Shown piece by piece: positions 25,195-34,691 of a stretch of 64,000 bases of DNA. The DNA comes from Leptospira brenneri. GTDB lineage: Bacteria; Spirochaetota; Leptospiria; Leptospirales; Leptospiraceae. The translations under genes were made by a program, and so were the position numbers. Numbering within the stretch: the stretch's first letter is position 1; every line of letters starts with the position of its first letter. Under the pieces are notes generated by a model. That model did not search any database, had not been told where the DNA came from, and saw only the letters and a list, made by a program, of their open reading frames with translations. Where the stretch lies: positions 186,001-250,000 of the forward strand of contig NZ_NPDQ01000007.1 of assembly GCF_002812125.1 (NCBI RefSeq). The letters are read 5' to 3'.

Positions 25195-25222
25195 TAGACA
25201 AAATCAAAAACTTTAGTACAAT
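25195..25222 (+). promoter_or_regulatory. Probable sigma-70 promoter of first repeat lipoprotein
   Basis: TAGACA (25195-25200) and TACAAT (25217-25222) are separated by 16 bases. The -10 ends only 8 bases before the ATG at 25231, so the transcript would have almost no leader unless translation starts at ATG 25240. Confidence 0.4.
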
Positions 25223-25230
25223 ATCGGGTT

Positions 25231-27537
25231 ATGAAACCTATGCGAAAAATACTAATCGTCTATTCATTGTCACTCGGTATGGCTTTCGGCTGTAAACCGG
25301 CTGAACTTTCAAACACCTGTGATGCAAAAACAAAAGAATACTTCCAAGCGTCCATCATCCGATTCATTACAGGTGACAGATCCCCTTCTTGCCTCCCTTC
25401 GTTTGACTTCCAAGACTTATGGGGAGTGTATATGCCGACTCCACCGTCGGTCGCCACAACTGTCAATGCCATCACCAGTTACAATGACCAAATCATCATC
25501 GGAGGCAGTTTCCAATTCGTAGGTCCTTCTACGGGGAACGTTGTGTATTTAGAAACAAAAAACGGAAAAGTAGTACCCAATCGTTATTGCCCTTACTTAA
25601 AAGTTGTCGGGACTACTGGAATCGCTATTTCTGATGGCAGTGGAGGGTTTTATATCGGTGGTGAATTCTATGCCGTACAAGGCGTAGAAAGGTTTAGCGT
25701 AGCCCATATCCTTCCGGGTTGCCAATTGGATCGTAACTTTAATGTTCTAAAAGACAACACCAGAAATATTTACACCTTATTACTTATGGGAGATTCCCTT
25801 TATGTGGGAGGAATCTTCTCTGACTGGGGTGGTGATACATCGCAAAAATTTCTGGTTCGTCTCAATCGATACACAGGTGCCTTGGATACTTCATTTACTT
25901 CAGGTGCAGACAACCTAGTGTCAGATTTAGAAACGGATGGAGACTCTCTTTATGTTTGTGGGGAATTTGCCAATATAGGAGGTGTAACAAAACGAGCATT
26001 GGCTAAAATATCTCCCTCTAATGGTTCAAATATTTCTTCTTTCAACAATCCGGTGATTTCCAGCGGCACATGTCTCGACTTACATTACGGAACCTATGCG
26101 AATGGAAGTTCCATTCTCTACGCTGTTGGCGATTTTGTTTCCACATACACTCGTGCCATGGCTTTCTATCCGGACGGAACTCCGATCACTTGGAATCCCG
26201 CTCCGAATGACAAAGTCAACTCCATCCAACAGTATAATAATACCATTTATTTAGGGGGAGATTTTACCACCATCAATGGTGGAACATCCGCTTCCAATTT
26301 AGTCTCTGTCAATAATAGCAACGGTACTGCCATCACTACAAATTATAATGTCATCGCTAGTGCCACCGGCAATAGCGTCGCAACCCTGCAAATTATAGAA
26401 AATACTTTGTATGTAACGGGAGATTTTTCATCAATTAAATCGGTTCCCAGAAACTACGCAGCAGCACTTTCTTTACCCGACGAATCGGTCACTGCATTTG
26501 ATCCAGCTTATGATTCTAATATTAGTAACCCAGGTTCCGGAATTGTGTCGGCAGGAAATGGAGTTGTACTTTTCACTTCCAGTCGTTCTACAGTCAACGT
26601 AGTTCCAAGGAGTAACTTTGCCGTTTTGGATGAAGTGACCGGAGCTCCCATCGAAGGAACACCTAACTTTGATTATCCAATCAAAACCCTTCATGTCAAT
26701 GGAAATCGGTTATTTGCAGGAGGATCGTTTACCAATGTGGGGGGGCAATCACGAATTGCCTTTGCTATTTTGGATTTACCAAATTACCAGCCAAGCTCAA
26801 CCAATATCATCCTTACCGGTTCTCCAGAAATTCGAACGATTACAAGTGACGAATCCCAAGTCTATGTGGGAGGAACTAGTTTAGTAAACGTGAATGCGTT
26901 TCCCAGGAATGGAGCCTTTGCATTGAACTTGGGTGATCTATCGGTGAGTAACTGGAATCCGAATTTAACTGGCAGTGGAGATAGTTTTTTAGCCGTGAAT
27001 GATCTTGTTTTTATAGGTGGTTTATTTACAGCATTGAATGGAGACAATACGATTACGAATTACCAAGCTGTAGACAAAAATACCGGAGCAAAACGCAATG
27101 TTCCTTCTGCCACGAACCATCCAAACTCAGGTGTTTATTCGCAATCCATCGTAGGATCTAGAATCTTTCTTGGAGGGCAGTTCAGCACCATTGGTGCCGC
27201 AAGTTATAATACCATCGCTATCTACAATACGATGACACAATCCTACGAACCATCTACTATGCTTTATGCGGGAACAATGGTCAACCATACAGGCGGTTAT
27301 ACAGATGGCAATGTTCTTATTGGTGGATCGTTCGATGGACTGAATGGTGCCACAGATCGGCCTTATTTTGGAGTCTTTAACGCATACACAAATACGGTAT
27401 CTCCATGGAATCCTTATATCAATTCCAATGTTTATGCTTCTATGTATAAGAATGGAAAGTATTATCTTGGAGGAGAATTTTCTGTAGCTCTGAAAAAGAG
27501 TAACGGTGGGCTTGTGCGAACTAGTTTGAATGAATGA
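25231..27537 (+). CDS. Repeat lipoprotein, first of a tandem paralogous pair
   Basis: A 768-residue exported lipoprotein (MRKILIVYSLSLGMAFGC from residue 4). The body is made of about 40-50-residue repeats with the recurring phrase LYVGGxF or IYLGGDFTTING, then a kernel like RNYAAAL, suggesting a beta-propeller or related surface scaffold. Early conserved Cys (NTCDAKTK, PSCLPSF, NRYCPYL, LPGCQLD) are shared with the next gene. Function is unknown; such proteins are probably surface-exposed. A start at 25240 is also possible. Confidence 0.72.
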   Translation: MKPMRKILIVYSLSLGMAFGCKPAELSNTCDAKTKEYFQASIIRFITGDRSPSCLPSFDFQDLWGVYMPTPPSVATTVNAITSYNDQIIIGGSFQFVGPSTGNVVYLETKNGKVVPNRYCPYLKVVGTTGIAISDGSGGFYIGGEFYAVQGVERFSVAHILPGCQLDRNFNVLKDNTRNIYTLLLMGDSLYVGGIFSDWGGDTSQKFLVRLNRYTGALDTSFTSGADNLVSDLETDGDSLYVCGEFANIGGVTKRALAKISPSNGSNISSFNNPVISSGTCLDLHYGTYANGSSILYAVGDFVSTYTRAMAFYPDGTPITWNPAPNDKVNSIQQYNNTIYLGGDFTTINGGTSASNLVSVNNSNGTAITTNYNVIASATGNSVATLQIIENTLYVTGDFSSIKSVPRNYAAALSLPDESVTAFDPAYDSNISNPGSGIVSAGNGVVLFTSSRSTVNVVPRSNFAVLDEVTGAPIEGTPNFDYPIKTLHVNGNRLFAGGSFTNVGGQSRIAFAILDLPNYQPSSTNIILTGSPEIRTITSDESQVYVGGTSLVNVNAFPRNGAFALNLGDLSVSNWNPNLTGSGDSFLAVNDLVFIGGLFTALNGDNTITNYQAVDKNTGAKRNVPSATNHPNSGVYSQSIVGSRIFLGGQFSTIGAASYNTIAIYNTMTQSYEPSTMLYAGTMVNHTGGYTDGNVLIGGSFDGLNGATDRPYFGVFNAYTNTVSPWNPYINSNVYASMYKNGKYYLGGEFSVALKKSNGGLVRTSLNE

Positions 27538-27688
27538 CCGATAAACAAAGGTTTCATGGTACTCTGTTTTTATGATTCAGAATATCAACGCGAAAATTTG
27601 AAATCAATTTTCAATCTTTGAATTTATTGGCTGAATTTCTTGCATTCAAAAAACTGGACAAGGAAATTAATTTCTAAACCCTTGGCTC

Positions 27689-29971
27689 ATGTTCCGAAAT
27701 TTTTCGATTATCTGGATCTGTGTAGTCTCGTTAACTACATTTTCTAACTGTAGACCGGCAGACCTTGAAAATACCTGTGATGTTCGTTCCAAATCATATT
27801 TACTAGCAACTGTGATTCGCTATGCGACAGGTGATCGTTCTAGTTCTTGTCTGCCTGCATTTAGCTTTTTTGAACCTTGGGGAGTATATGATAGTTCTGC
27901 AGTCCCTAAAATAGCGGCACTTACCTATCACCAAGGCCATATCATCGCTGGTGGAACTTTCAAGATGACAGGCATTCCAACCGGTAACATTGCACTTGTT
28001 GATGCAATGACTGGGAAAGTAATCCCAAATCGATTTTGTCCACATTTAAAAGTAATTGCTTCCTATTCGACAACGGTCTCGGACGGATCTGGCGGTTTCT
28101 ATATCGGCGGTGACTTTCAATATGTCCAAGGGATCAAACGAAACCAAGTCGCACATATTCTTCCTGGTTGCCAATTAGATCCAAACTTTAATCCAGTGGA
28201 AGATCCTTCAAGAGTTGTTACTTCACTTTCCATACTAGGAAATCAACTGTATGTTGGTGGAATGTTTACTAGTTGGGGATCTGGATCACAAAAAAATTTA
28301 GCATCTATCAACCGATATACGGGAGAACTCAATACAGAATTCTATGCAGGTGACATTAACAATAGTGTTTTTGACATTACAACAGATGGCACTGCTATCT
28401 ACATCGGTGGCCATTTCTCGATGGTTGGAGCAACAGCCAAACAAGGGATTGCGAAACTTTCTCCGATAACCGGATCTTTAGATACGTCCTTTATCGGCCA
28501 GGCACCTGGACAAGTGAATGACATTCACCTCGGAACAGACTCGAATGGAACTCCAGTCCTCTACGTTGTCGGTCCATTCGCTGGAGGTGCGATTTCTTTC
28601 TTTTTAAATGGAACACAAACTTCTTGGGCACCAAATCCAAATAGCGAAGTCGCCAAAGTGACCCAATATGAAAATACAATCTATTTATGTGGAAATTTCA
28701 CTACTATTGGAGCCACACCTGCTAATTATTTGGTAGGAGTCGATAACCAGTTAGGTGCTATTAAAGAAAATTCGTTTGGTATCAACAACAATGTAAAATA
28801 CGGCACGGTGATTGGGAACAAGTTGTACGTTCTTGGCGAATTCACTGAAGCAAAAGGCATTCAACGAAATTATGCTGCAAGTTTCGATTTACCAAGTAAT
28901 AGTTTGAATATCTGGGATCCTAATTTTAACTCCGGAGTCTATTTCCCATCAGGAGAAATCGTCTCATCAGGTTCTTCTTTATTAATTGCAAGTAACTTCA
29001 CTGCCGCCAATATGATGAAAAGAAATAATTTTGTCGTATTCGAAGAAGCAACCGGAAATCCTATAGAAGGCACACCTTTCTTTGATTTTCAAATTACATC
29101 ATTTCACATAAAAGACAATCATCTGTTTGTAGGTGGTTCTTTTGAAAATATAAACGGAATCCCAAGAGTTGGATTTGCAATTTTAGATCTACCTACCTAC
29201 CAATTAAACCAGACAAACTTAAATGTCTCAGGAACAGGATCACCTGAAATCAGATCCATAACAAGTAATGAGAATCAAATCTTTTTTGGCGGCTTTGGGA
29301 TCTCTAGTGTTAGTGGACAAACAAGAAATGCTCTTGCTGCTATTGATTCTAATTCATTGACTCTTACTAATTGGAATCCAGATTTAGGAAGTAACAGTGC
29401 AAGTAGCTTACTCGTTTTGAACGATTTAGTTTATGTCGGAGGAATTTTCACCTCAATGAATGGAGTAGCAGGATCGAATAATTATCGCGCAGTAGATACC
29501 ATAAACGGATTTGTCACTTCTTTGCCAGCATCCAGCAATTATCCTAATAGTGAAGTTGCAGCACAAAGTCACTTTGCTGGAAAAATATTGATTGGCGGAA
29601 TCTTTACGACAATTGGAAGTTTAGGCAGTTTTAGTAACATGGCCACTTACGACACTACAATCCAAAGTTATATAACACCGAATCCCATTTATGCAAATGC
29701 GACTGTTTCTTCCATTACTGTTTCACCTGAAGGGATTGCAATGGTAGGGGGATCTTTTTCAGGACTCAATGGTGACACTACAAGCCAGTTTTTGGCGGCC
29801 TTCAATGCAAACACTTATCAAGTGTTAGATTGGAAACCCAATCCAAATAATATAGGACACTCAAGTTTCTATCGAAACGGGAAATGGTATATAGGTGGCG
29901 ACTTTAATAAAGTATTCAATAAACCATTCGGTGGCTTTTATGTGAGCGACCTAACTGAAAAAACCAATTAG
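27689..29971 (+). CDS. Repeat lipoprotein, second of the tandem pair
   Basis: A 760-residue paralogue of the preceding gene, collinear along its whole length. The lipobox is FSNC near residue 20. ENTCDVRSK, SSCLPAFSF, PNRFCPHLK and HILPGCQLD match the first copy, as do the repeats with LYVGGMF and IYLCGNFTTIG. The pair arose by tandem duplication and has diverged widely. Only about 150 bases separate them, and no clear promoter was found in that gap. Confidence 0.72.
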   Translation: MFRNFSIIWICVVSLTTFSNCRPADLENTCDVRSKSYLLATVIRYATGDRSSSCLPAFSFFEPWGVYDSSAVPKIAALTYHQGHIIAGGTFKMTGIPTGNIALVDAMTGKVIPNRFCPHLKVIASYSTTVSDGSGGFYIGGDFQYVQGIKRNQVAHILPGCQLDPNFNPVEDPSRVVTSLSILGNQLYVGGMFTSWGSGSQKNLASINRYTGELNTEFYAGDINNSVFDITTDGTAIYIGGHFSMVGATAKQGIAKLSPITGSLDTSFIGQAPGQVNDIHLGTDSNGTPVLYVVGPFAGGAISFFLNGTQTSWAPNPNSEVAKVTQYENTIYLCGNFTTIGATPANYLVGVDNQLGAIKENSFGINNNVKYGTVIGNKLYVLGEFTEAKGIQRNYAASFDLPSNSLNIWDPNFNSGVYFPSGEIVSSGSSLLIASNFTAANMMKRNNFVVFEEATGNPIEGTPFFDFQITSFHIKDNHLFVGGSFENINGIPRVGFAILDLPTYQLNQTNLNVSGTGSPEIRSITSNENQIFFGGFGISSVSGQTRNALAAIDSNSLTLTNWNPDLGSNSASSLLVLNDLVYVGGIFTSMNGVAGSNNYRAVDTINGFVTSLPASSNYPNSEVAAQSHFAGKILIGGIFTTIGSLGSFSNMATYDTTIQSYITPNPIYANATVSSITVSPEGIAMVGGSFSGLNGDTTSQFLAAFNANTYQVLDWKPNPNNIGHSSFYRNGKWYIGGDFNKVFNKPFGGFYVSDLTEKTN

Positions 29972-29975
29972 GTTT

Positions 29976-30917
29976 CTATTTTTGTTTTTTCAATTTCCGT
30001 TTTAAAATTTTTTGTATTGCTTCTTCCCCTTTTTTGGTACCAAGAAGAACTGTTTTATAAAGTTTAGCACGGATGGTCGTTGTGAGTTTAACAGGGAGCG
30101 GTTTGTCAGGCGCAATGGTGATGATCTTTACACCTTTTGGTGGTTTGACAGCAAGTTCTCTGGCCGCATTGAAGTGAAAATGATGAAGTTTACGCATAAG
30201 CCTACGAATGGTTCTTCTTGTCGGAAAAGCAAGTAAACTTGTAAACCTTGTGAGTGGGCCAGAGATATGGCGGATTGGTGAGTTCATAATCACCACAATT
30301 TCTTTATATCCAGCTTCGATAATGTCTTGGATGGGAAGTGGATTCAAAATCGCAGCATCCGAATACAATTTACCATCTAACCAGTGCTTACCGCGAGTGG
30401 CAATCGGCAAAGAAGTTGCCGCTTTTAATAAATCAAAAACATTGGAAGAAGTAGCTTTGATGTATTCAATAGAGTGTGTATGTAAATTACTCACAGCCAC
30501 AACAAAATGAGGGACATTCTTTCGGTCTAAAATCTCAGATTCTAACCTCACTTTCTTTCGAAAGATAAAATCGATTAAATACTCTTGGTTGAGTAATGTT
30601 TTTCCCTGGAAAGGATGGAGAAAAGAAATCAGTTTACTTCCCGACAAGTCTCGATACCAAACAGCCAGTGCTTTCTCACTTTTAATTGGTTCCTCTTTGG
30701 GCATAGAAACATAATAGGCAGCCGAACAAGCACCAGAAGAGACACCTACCACCAAATCAAAGTAATTCGGTCGAAGAAAGCGGTTCCAACTAAACAAAAC
30801 ACCACCAGAAAATGCACCCTTCATTCCTCCCCCTTCGACAAGTAGGGCTCTTTTACTGCCTTTGGCCTTGGGAAGTTTGGGATGATTTAAAGATTCAACT
30901 GATGGATGAGACTGCAT
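29976..30917 (-). CDS. Patatin-like phospholipase
   Basis: A 313-residue patatin-fold lipid hydrolase. VEGGGMKGAFSGGVL near residue 27 is the oxyanion motif (GGGxKG), VGVSSGACSAAY near 58 is GxSxG with the nucleophile Ser, and YSDAAILNPLPI near 173 holds the dyad Asp in a DAA rather than DGG context. It likely acts on phospholipids or lysophospholipids. No signal peptide is seen, so it is probably cytosolic or membrane-associated. The C terminus is very basic. It converges with the repeat lipoprotein at 29971. Confidence 0.87.
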   Translation of the reverse strand: MQSHPSVESLNHPKLPKAKGSKRALLVEGGGMKGAFSGGVLFSWNRFLRPNYFDLVVGVSSGACSAAYYVSMPKEEPIKSEKALAVWYRDLSGSKLISFLHPFQGKTLLNQEYLIDFIFRKKVRLESEILDRKNVPHFVVAVSNLHTHSIEYIKATSSNVFDLLKAATSLPIATRGKHWLDGKLYSDAAILNPLPIQDIIEAGYKEIVVIMNSPIRHISGPLTRFTSLLAFPTRRTIRRLMRKLHHFHFNAARELAVKPPKGVKIITIAPDKPLPVKLTTTIRAKLYKTVLLGTKKGEEAIQKILKRKLKKQK

Positions 30918-31098
30918 CGTAATGTCAGAGTCTTCTAGACCGGCTCCGGTTGCAAAAAACTATTCAATTCAGGATTGGGAATTGTCTCTTTAGGGGAATC
31001 ACCAAATGAATTTGAGTTTTCCTGGCAGATCTCAGATTTTTGGAAAAAATTTTAGAATCATACAATAAATTTCACTACATTTGCAATTGAATAATAGT

Positions 31099-31659
31099 AT
31101 GCTCGGGATCAAAACTTTGGAGGTTGATGTAAAAGGAACTTTAGTAAAGGGCTCCTTACAATTAAATGCAAAAGGTGCTTACCAATTGGATTTACTTGCT
31201 CCCTACGCTGGTCCCATGTTCACCTTTTCTTTTCCCAAAATCTATCATGCTCTTTGGGAGGGACATATTTCAGAAATTGATAACTATGCAACAAGTCACT
31301 TGCGTACATTGTTTCACAAATGTGAAAACATTAAAAAAGATGTACCTAAGTTCGAACGAGAAATAAAAGCATTTTGGTTAGAGTTAGATAGAATCTCAGT
31401 ACTTTCCCCATTAGAGTGGAATGAAAAATGTATGTTCCTAAAAAAAGCCCTACAAGAAGGTTATATGGATTCTGACACATACGAAAAAACTTTAAACGAT
31501 CTAACTCTTGTGATGGAAAAAAAATATTTAGAGCGAGAGAAACGTTGTGAAGCGTTTTTATCTCAGTACCTTCCCGAGTATTCTCACTTACAAAATCATT
31601 TTTCATGGATTCGTTTCTGTTATGAATTAACAGAAAAAAAACACCTGCTTCTACTTTAA
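31099..31659 (+). CDS. Unknown protein, 186 residues
   Basis: Not recognised. The N-terminal 60 residues are beta-rich (IKTLEVDVKGTLVKGSLQLN), then the protein is helical and charged with scattered Cys, and the end is Leu-rich (KKHLLLL). The start ATG 31099 is chosen over TTG 31081; neither has a strong ribosome site. It stands between the patatin and DUF1577-like genes. Confidence 0.5.
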   Translation: MLGIKTLEVDVKGTLVKGSLQLNAKGAYQLDLLAPYAGPMFTFSFPKIYHALWEGHISEIDNYATSHLRTLFHKCENIKKDVPKFEREIKAFWLELDRISVLSPLEWNEKCMFLKKALQEGYMDSDTYEKTLNDLTLVMEKKYLEREKRCEAFLSQYLPEYSHLQNHFSWIRFCYELTEKKHLLLL

Positions 31660-31758
31660 AATTTCGTTTTTCTTGCCAAAGAGGCGAGTATTCTCTTTAC
31701 TCTCCATTGGAACGGAAATTTATTTCCGTCTCATAAAAATAGAACTCGGAATCTAGCT

Positions 31759-32892
31759 ATGCGACCAATGGACCAAATCACAGGAAAAGAACAGAAACAC
31801 CATGTGATCTTACACTATCTCATGAATCAAGAAATGAAAGCGAATTGGAATGGACAAATCCAATCCATGACCGTGACACAAGAATTACCCGGTGGAGAGG
31901 AGATAGTTGTTGATTGGGCCGAGGTTTGGCCAATCCAAACAGGTGGAACCTTTATCCTTTCCAAACTTTTAGCTAGATATTTAGAACTGCATTGTACTTT
32001 TGTCAAACAAATCGCACCACATAAAATCCAACTGCATGTGGATAAGGTTCTGATCGCAAAAAAAGAGAGACTAAACCCTCGTTTTACGATCTCCGAAGAT
32101 GGCCTTGTCAATGTAACCAATATTGTTAGTTCCAAAACGATCATTGAAGCCAATATGTTTAACATCCCTACCCTAGTTCGCGTTAACTTTGAAGACTATC
32201 GCAAACGAATGATGGCTCGGTCTGGTGAAGCAGGCACTATGGATATTTTTAAATCCGGAATGGAACGAAAGTATGATGTCGTTAAATCGACTCAAAAAAT
32301 TCTTTTTATTAAAGATGCAAGTAATCCTGATAATTACCGGTCTGATGAAGAAGGATTTATCAACTTTGAAGAAGAAATCGATGAACATGTTGATAAATTA
32401 GCCATGGTTGCTAGAGACAAAAAAATTAAATCAGAACTCATCCTTCCTATCCTTTATAAAAATGAATTAGATGAAATCATTCCGATTGGATACTTCTCTT
32501 TACAAACAAAAGAGAAAAATATCACAAACGAAGATTTGGTTTTTTACCAAACACAAATCGCCGAGATGATCGAAAGGATCAAAGATGCCAATCTTATGAC
32601 CACAATCGAAAAGTTTCCTGTTTTGGATTTATCGGTGACTGGTTTAAAATTAAGAGTTACTAATAGTAGTTTGGTGGAAACATTACCCAAACAAAAGGGA
32701 ATTTTGTTAGAACTAGTTTTTAAATTACAAACTCCATTTCGTTTTTTTGGAAAAATTGCCTGGGCTTATAAAGAATCTTCAGGGGACTTACTTGTAGGAA
32801 TTGAATTCTCAGGAAAACGAACCTACGCAGAAAAAGTTCGATTCGAAGAAAATATAGAAATCATCAAAAACAACGGAAAAACTGCGGCTTAA
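31759..32892 (+). CDS. DUF1577-like protein with PilZ-like C-terminal domain
   Basis: A 377-residue cytosolic protein resembling the Leptospira-specific DUF1577 group. The N half is mixed alpha/beta (HHVILHYLMNQEMKANWNGQ). The C half has LDLSVTGLKLRVTNS near residue 292, close to the DxSxxG of PilZ domains, and later GKIAWAYKESSGDLLVGIEF. The RxxxR half of the c-di-GMP motif is not obvious, so nucleotide binding is uncertain. A terminator-like hairpin overlaps its stop. Confidence 0.62.
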   Translation: MRPMDQITGKEQKHHVILHYLMNQEMKANWNGQIQSMTVTQELPGGEEIVVDWAEVWPIQTGGTFILSKLLARYLELHCTFVKQIAPHKIQLHVDKVLIAKKERLNPRFTISEDGLVNVTNIVSSKTIIEANMFNIPTLVRVNFEDYRKRMMARSGEAGTMDIFKSGMERKYDVVKSTQKILFIKDASNPDNYRSDEEGFINFEEEIDEHVDKLAMVARDKKIKSELILPILYKNELDEIIPIGYFSLQTKEKNITNEDLVFYQTQIAEMIERIKDANLMTTIEKFPVLDLSVTGLKLRVTNSSLVETLPKQKGILLELVFKLQTPFRFFGKIAWAYKESSGDLLVGIEFSGKRTYAEKVRFEENIEIIKNNGKTAA

Positions 32893-32912
32893 AATTCGCA
32901 GGTTTTCTTTTT
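32882..32912 (+). terminator. Probable intrinsic terminator after the DUF1577-like gene
   Basis: CTGCG (32882-32886) and CGCAG (32897-32901) pair, the loop contains the TAA stop, and GTTTTCTTTTT follows. The stem is short, so the call is moderate. The facing gene ends at 32911. Confidence 0.45.
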
Positions 32913-33219
32913 AATTCAACTTAATTGTTTTTGTAATTTTGGGAATTTCGTAGGCACAGATATAATACAACATCTTTAAATCGATGTAGTCGTAAGCTCT
33001 CGCTAAATCTTTTTGCCAAAGGTTATCAATTTTATCCCAAGGTAAATCCGGGTATTTTTGTTTTTCGGACTGTGGAATTTTTAGAGATTCTGTTTGGATG
33101 TAACGCAGCATTTCCTCTGCAAAATAACTATCGTGGTCTCCCTCTTTGAATTCCTGGATCTGGTTTCTGTAGAGAAAAGATTCAAGCTCCCGGCAATAGA
33201 AAATAAACTCATGAAACAT
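32911..33219 (-). CDS. HepT-like HEPN protein with degenerate RNase motif
   Basis: A 102-residue protein matching the HepT/DUF86 HEPN pattern: a helical N half, EKQKYPDLPWDKIDNL near residue 55, then YDYIDLKML. In active HepT toxins the helix after PW carries RxxxxHxY. Aligning the PW and the D of IDL, the Arg is replaced by Gln and the His by Arg, while Tyr stays. It is therefore probably not an RNase. No MNT nucleotidyltransferase antitoxin is adjacent. Function is unknown; it may be a domesticated HEPN scaffold. Confidence 0.6.
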   Translation of the reverse strand: MFHEFIFYCRELESFLYRNQIQEFKEGDHDSYFAEEMLRYIQTESLKIPQSEKQKYPDLPWDKIDNLWQKDLARAYDYIDLKMLYYICAYEIPKITKTIKLN

Positions 33220-33302
33220 ATGGTTACCCTAAAATGGGATGCCCATTCGGACAGTTTTTTTCATTGGCAAAGGAATCCAAATCTTGAATCCTTTCACTAG
33301 TT

Positions 33303-33692
33303 ATGAAGATCTGCATCCAAGTTGTTTTATTTTCCCTTCTTGTTTTTGTATTTCCTATCCAGTCCGCAGAAAAGGACTTCCAAATCATTGATCTGGTTGT
33401 GGGTAAAGGAGAGGAGGCTTTCTCTGGTTCCTATGTTACCGTTCATTATGTAGGCAAACTGACAAATGGTACCAAGTTTGATAGTTCTCGTGATCGTAAC
33501 CGTCCTTTTGAATTCAACCTAGGCGCTGGGGAAGTGGTAAAAGGTTGGGACAAAGGTGTGAAAGGGATGCGAGTGGGTGGAAAACGCAAACTCATCATTC
33601 CACCAGAACTTGGTTATGGAAGCAAAAGAGTGGGAAACATTCCCCCTGACTCCACCCTCATTTTTGAAGTGGAACTTTTAAAGATTTATTAA
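33303..33692 (+). CDS. Exported FKBP-type peptidyl-prolyl isomerase
   Basis: A 129-residue secreted prolyl isomerase. MKICIQVVLFSLLVFVFPIQ is a signal peptide, and the FKBP domain begins at VTVHYVGKL near residue 45. FDSSRDRNRPFEFNLG, VVKGWDKGVKGMRVGGKR and PPELGYGS are the canonical active-site blocks. It should help fold periplasmic proteins. It is divergent from the HEPN gene. Confidence 0.93.
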   Translation: MKICIQVVLFSLLVFVFPIQSAEKDFQIIDLVVGKGEEAFSGSYVTVHYVGKLTNGTKFDSSRDRNRPFEFNLGAGEVVKGWDKGVKGMRVGGKRKLIIPPELGYGSKRVGNIPPDSTLIFEVELLKIY

Positions 33693-33788
33693 AAAGAAAA
33701 GACTCGGAGTTATACGTAAGTTTGAAAGTAAGACTCCCAGTCACGAATTTCTTGACAAAGTTCAGAATGATTCTAATTTGTTTTGACT

Positions 33789-34691
33789 ATGGAATATCCA
33801 ATCATTCGAACCATTGCCCTCGGTCTAGTTTTTGCCTTCTCGCTGACTCAATGCAAACCCAAATCCAATTCTGACGAAGAAACATTACTTTTGTTAGCTG
33901 CCGCTGCTTCCAAAATTTGTGTGAATAACTCCTATACGGGAACTACGGTTTCAAACTCCACTGCTACTTTAGATACAAATACAGATTGTATCACCGGAAT
34001 GACCTCTTCCATGTCGGCAGACTTACCTGCTTGGATCCGTAACAACTTTAAATGTTCCGTTGGTTCTGTTTCTGGTTCCAATTATGTATTCCGATCCCAA
34101 AACATTCCAAATAATAAAAGTTTTTATTTTGGATCAAGCTCTCCGATGTATGTGGCACTCGCTGGTGGACAAAAATCTGCCGGAAACAACCAAATTGCAT
34201 CGCAATGTATGGTATATTCTATCCCTAGTTCCCCAGCTGCCAAGTCTGGAGCTCTAGTCGGAACCCAAAGTGGTTATGCATCCGTTGGAATCACAGTGAA
34301 TGGACTTGCAATCTTCAACAATGCAGCCGCTGCACCTGACACACTCGCAACGGAAGCGCAAACCTTTGATACATTCAACGGCCACCCACAAAATTCAGGT
34401 GTTTATCACCACCATTCCCAACCACTCAACATATCCAACAATAACTCCAACTTGATTGGAATCCTACTCGATGGATTTGCCGTATATGGGCGTGACTGCA
34501 CTAATGCCAGTAATGTTACCTCGACACCTACCATTGGTAGCGATCTAGATGCAAACCATGGACATACAACAACAACACTCCATTTTGCTACCGCGACCTA
34601 TCACTACCATTATACTTCCGATCCTACAGCAACCATCCCAACACTCATTGGTTCTTATTTCTACGGAACTCCGGGGACAATTTCCAATTAA
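33789..34691 (+). CDS. YHYH-domain lipoprotein
   Basis: A 300-residue lipoprotein with lipobox LTQC near residue 22. Cys and Ser-rich region follows. YHHHSQPL near 200 and TATYHYHYTSDPT near 275 give the repeated His motif that names the YHYH domain, and LLDGFAVYGRDC lies between. This suggests metal binding outside the cell, but function is not established. The ATG at 33789 is used; a TTG six bases earlier is also open. Its stop touches the following gene's possible ATT start. Confidence 0.8.
   Translation: MEYPIIRTIALGLVFAFSLTQCKPKSNSDEETLLLLAAAASKICVNNSYTGTTVSNSTATLDTNTDCITGMTSSMSADLPAWIRNNFKCSVGSVSGSNYVFRSQNIPNNKSFYFGSSSPMYVALAGGQKSAGNNQIASQCMVYSIPSSPAAKSGALVGTQSGYASVGITVNGLAIFNNAAAAPDTLATEAQTFDTFNGHPQNSGVYHHHSQPLNISNNNSNLIGILLDGFAVYGRDCTNASNVTSTPTIGSDLDANHGHTTTTLHFATATYHYHYTSDPTATIPTLIGSYFYGTPGTISN

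Noticed and set aside
33713..33760. Hairpin after the FKBP gene
   Set aside because: The stem is short and interrupted, with no T-run.
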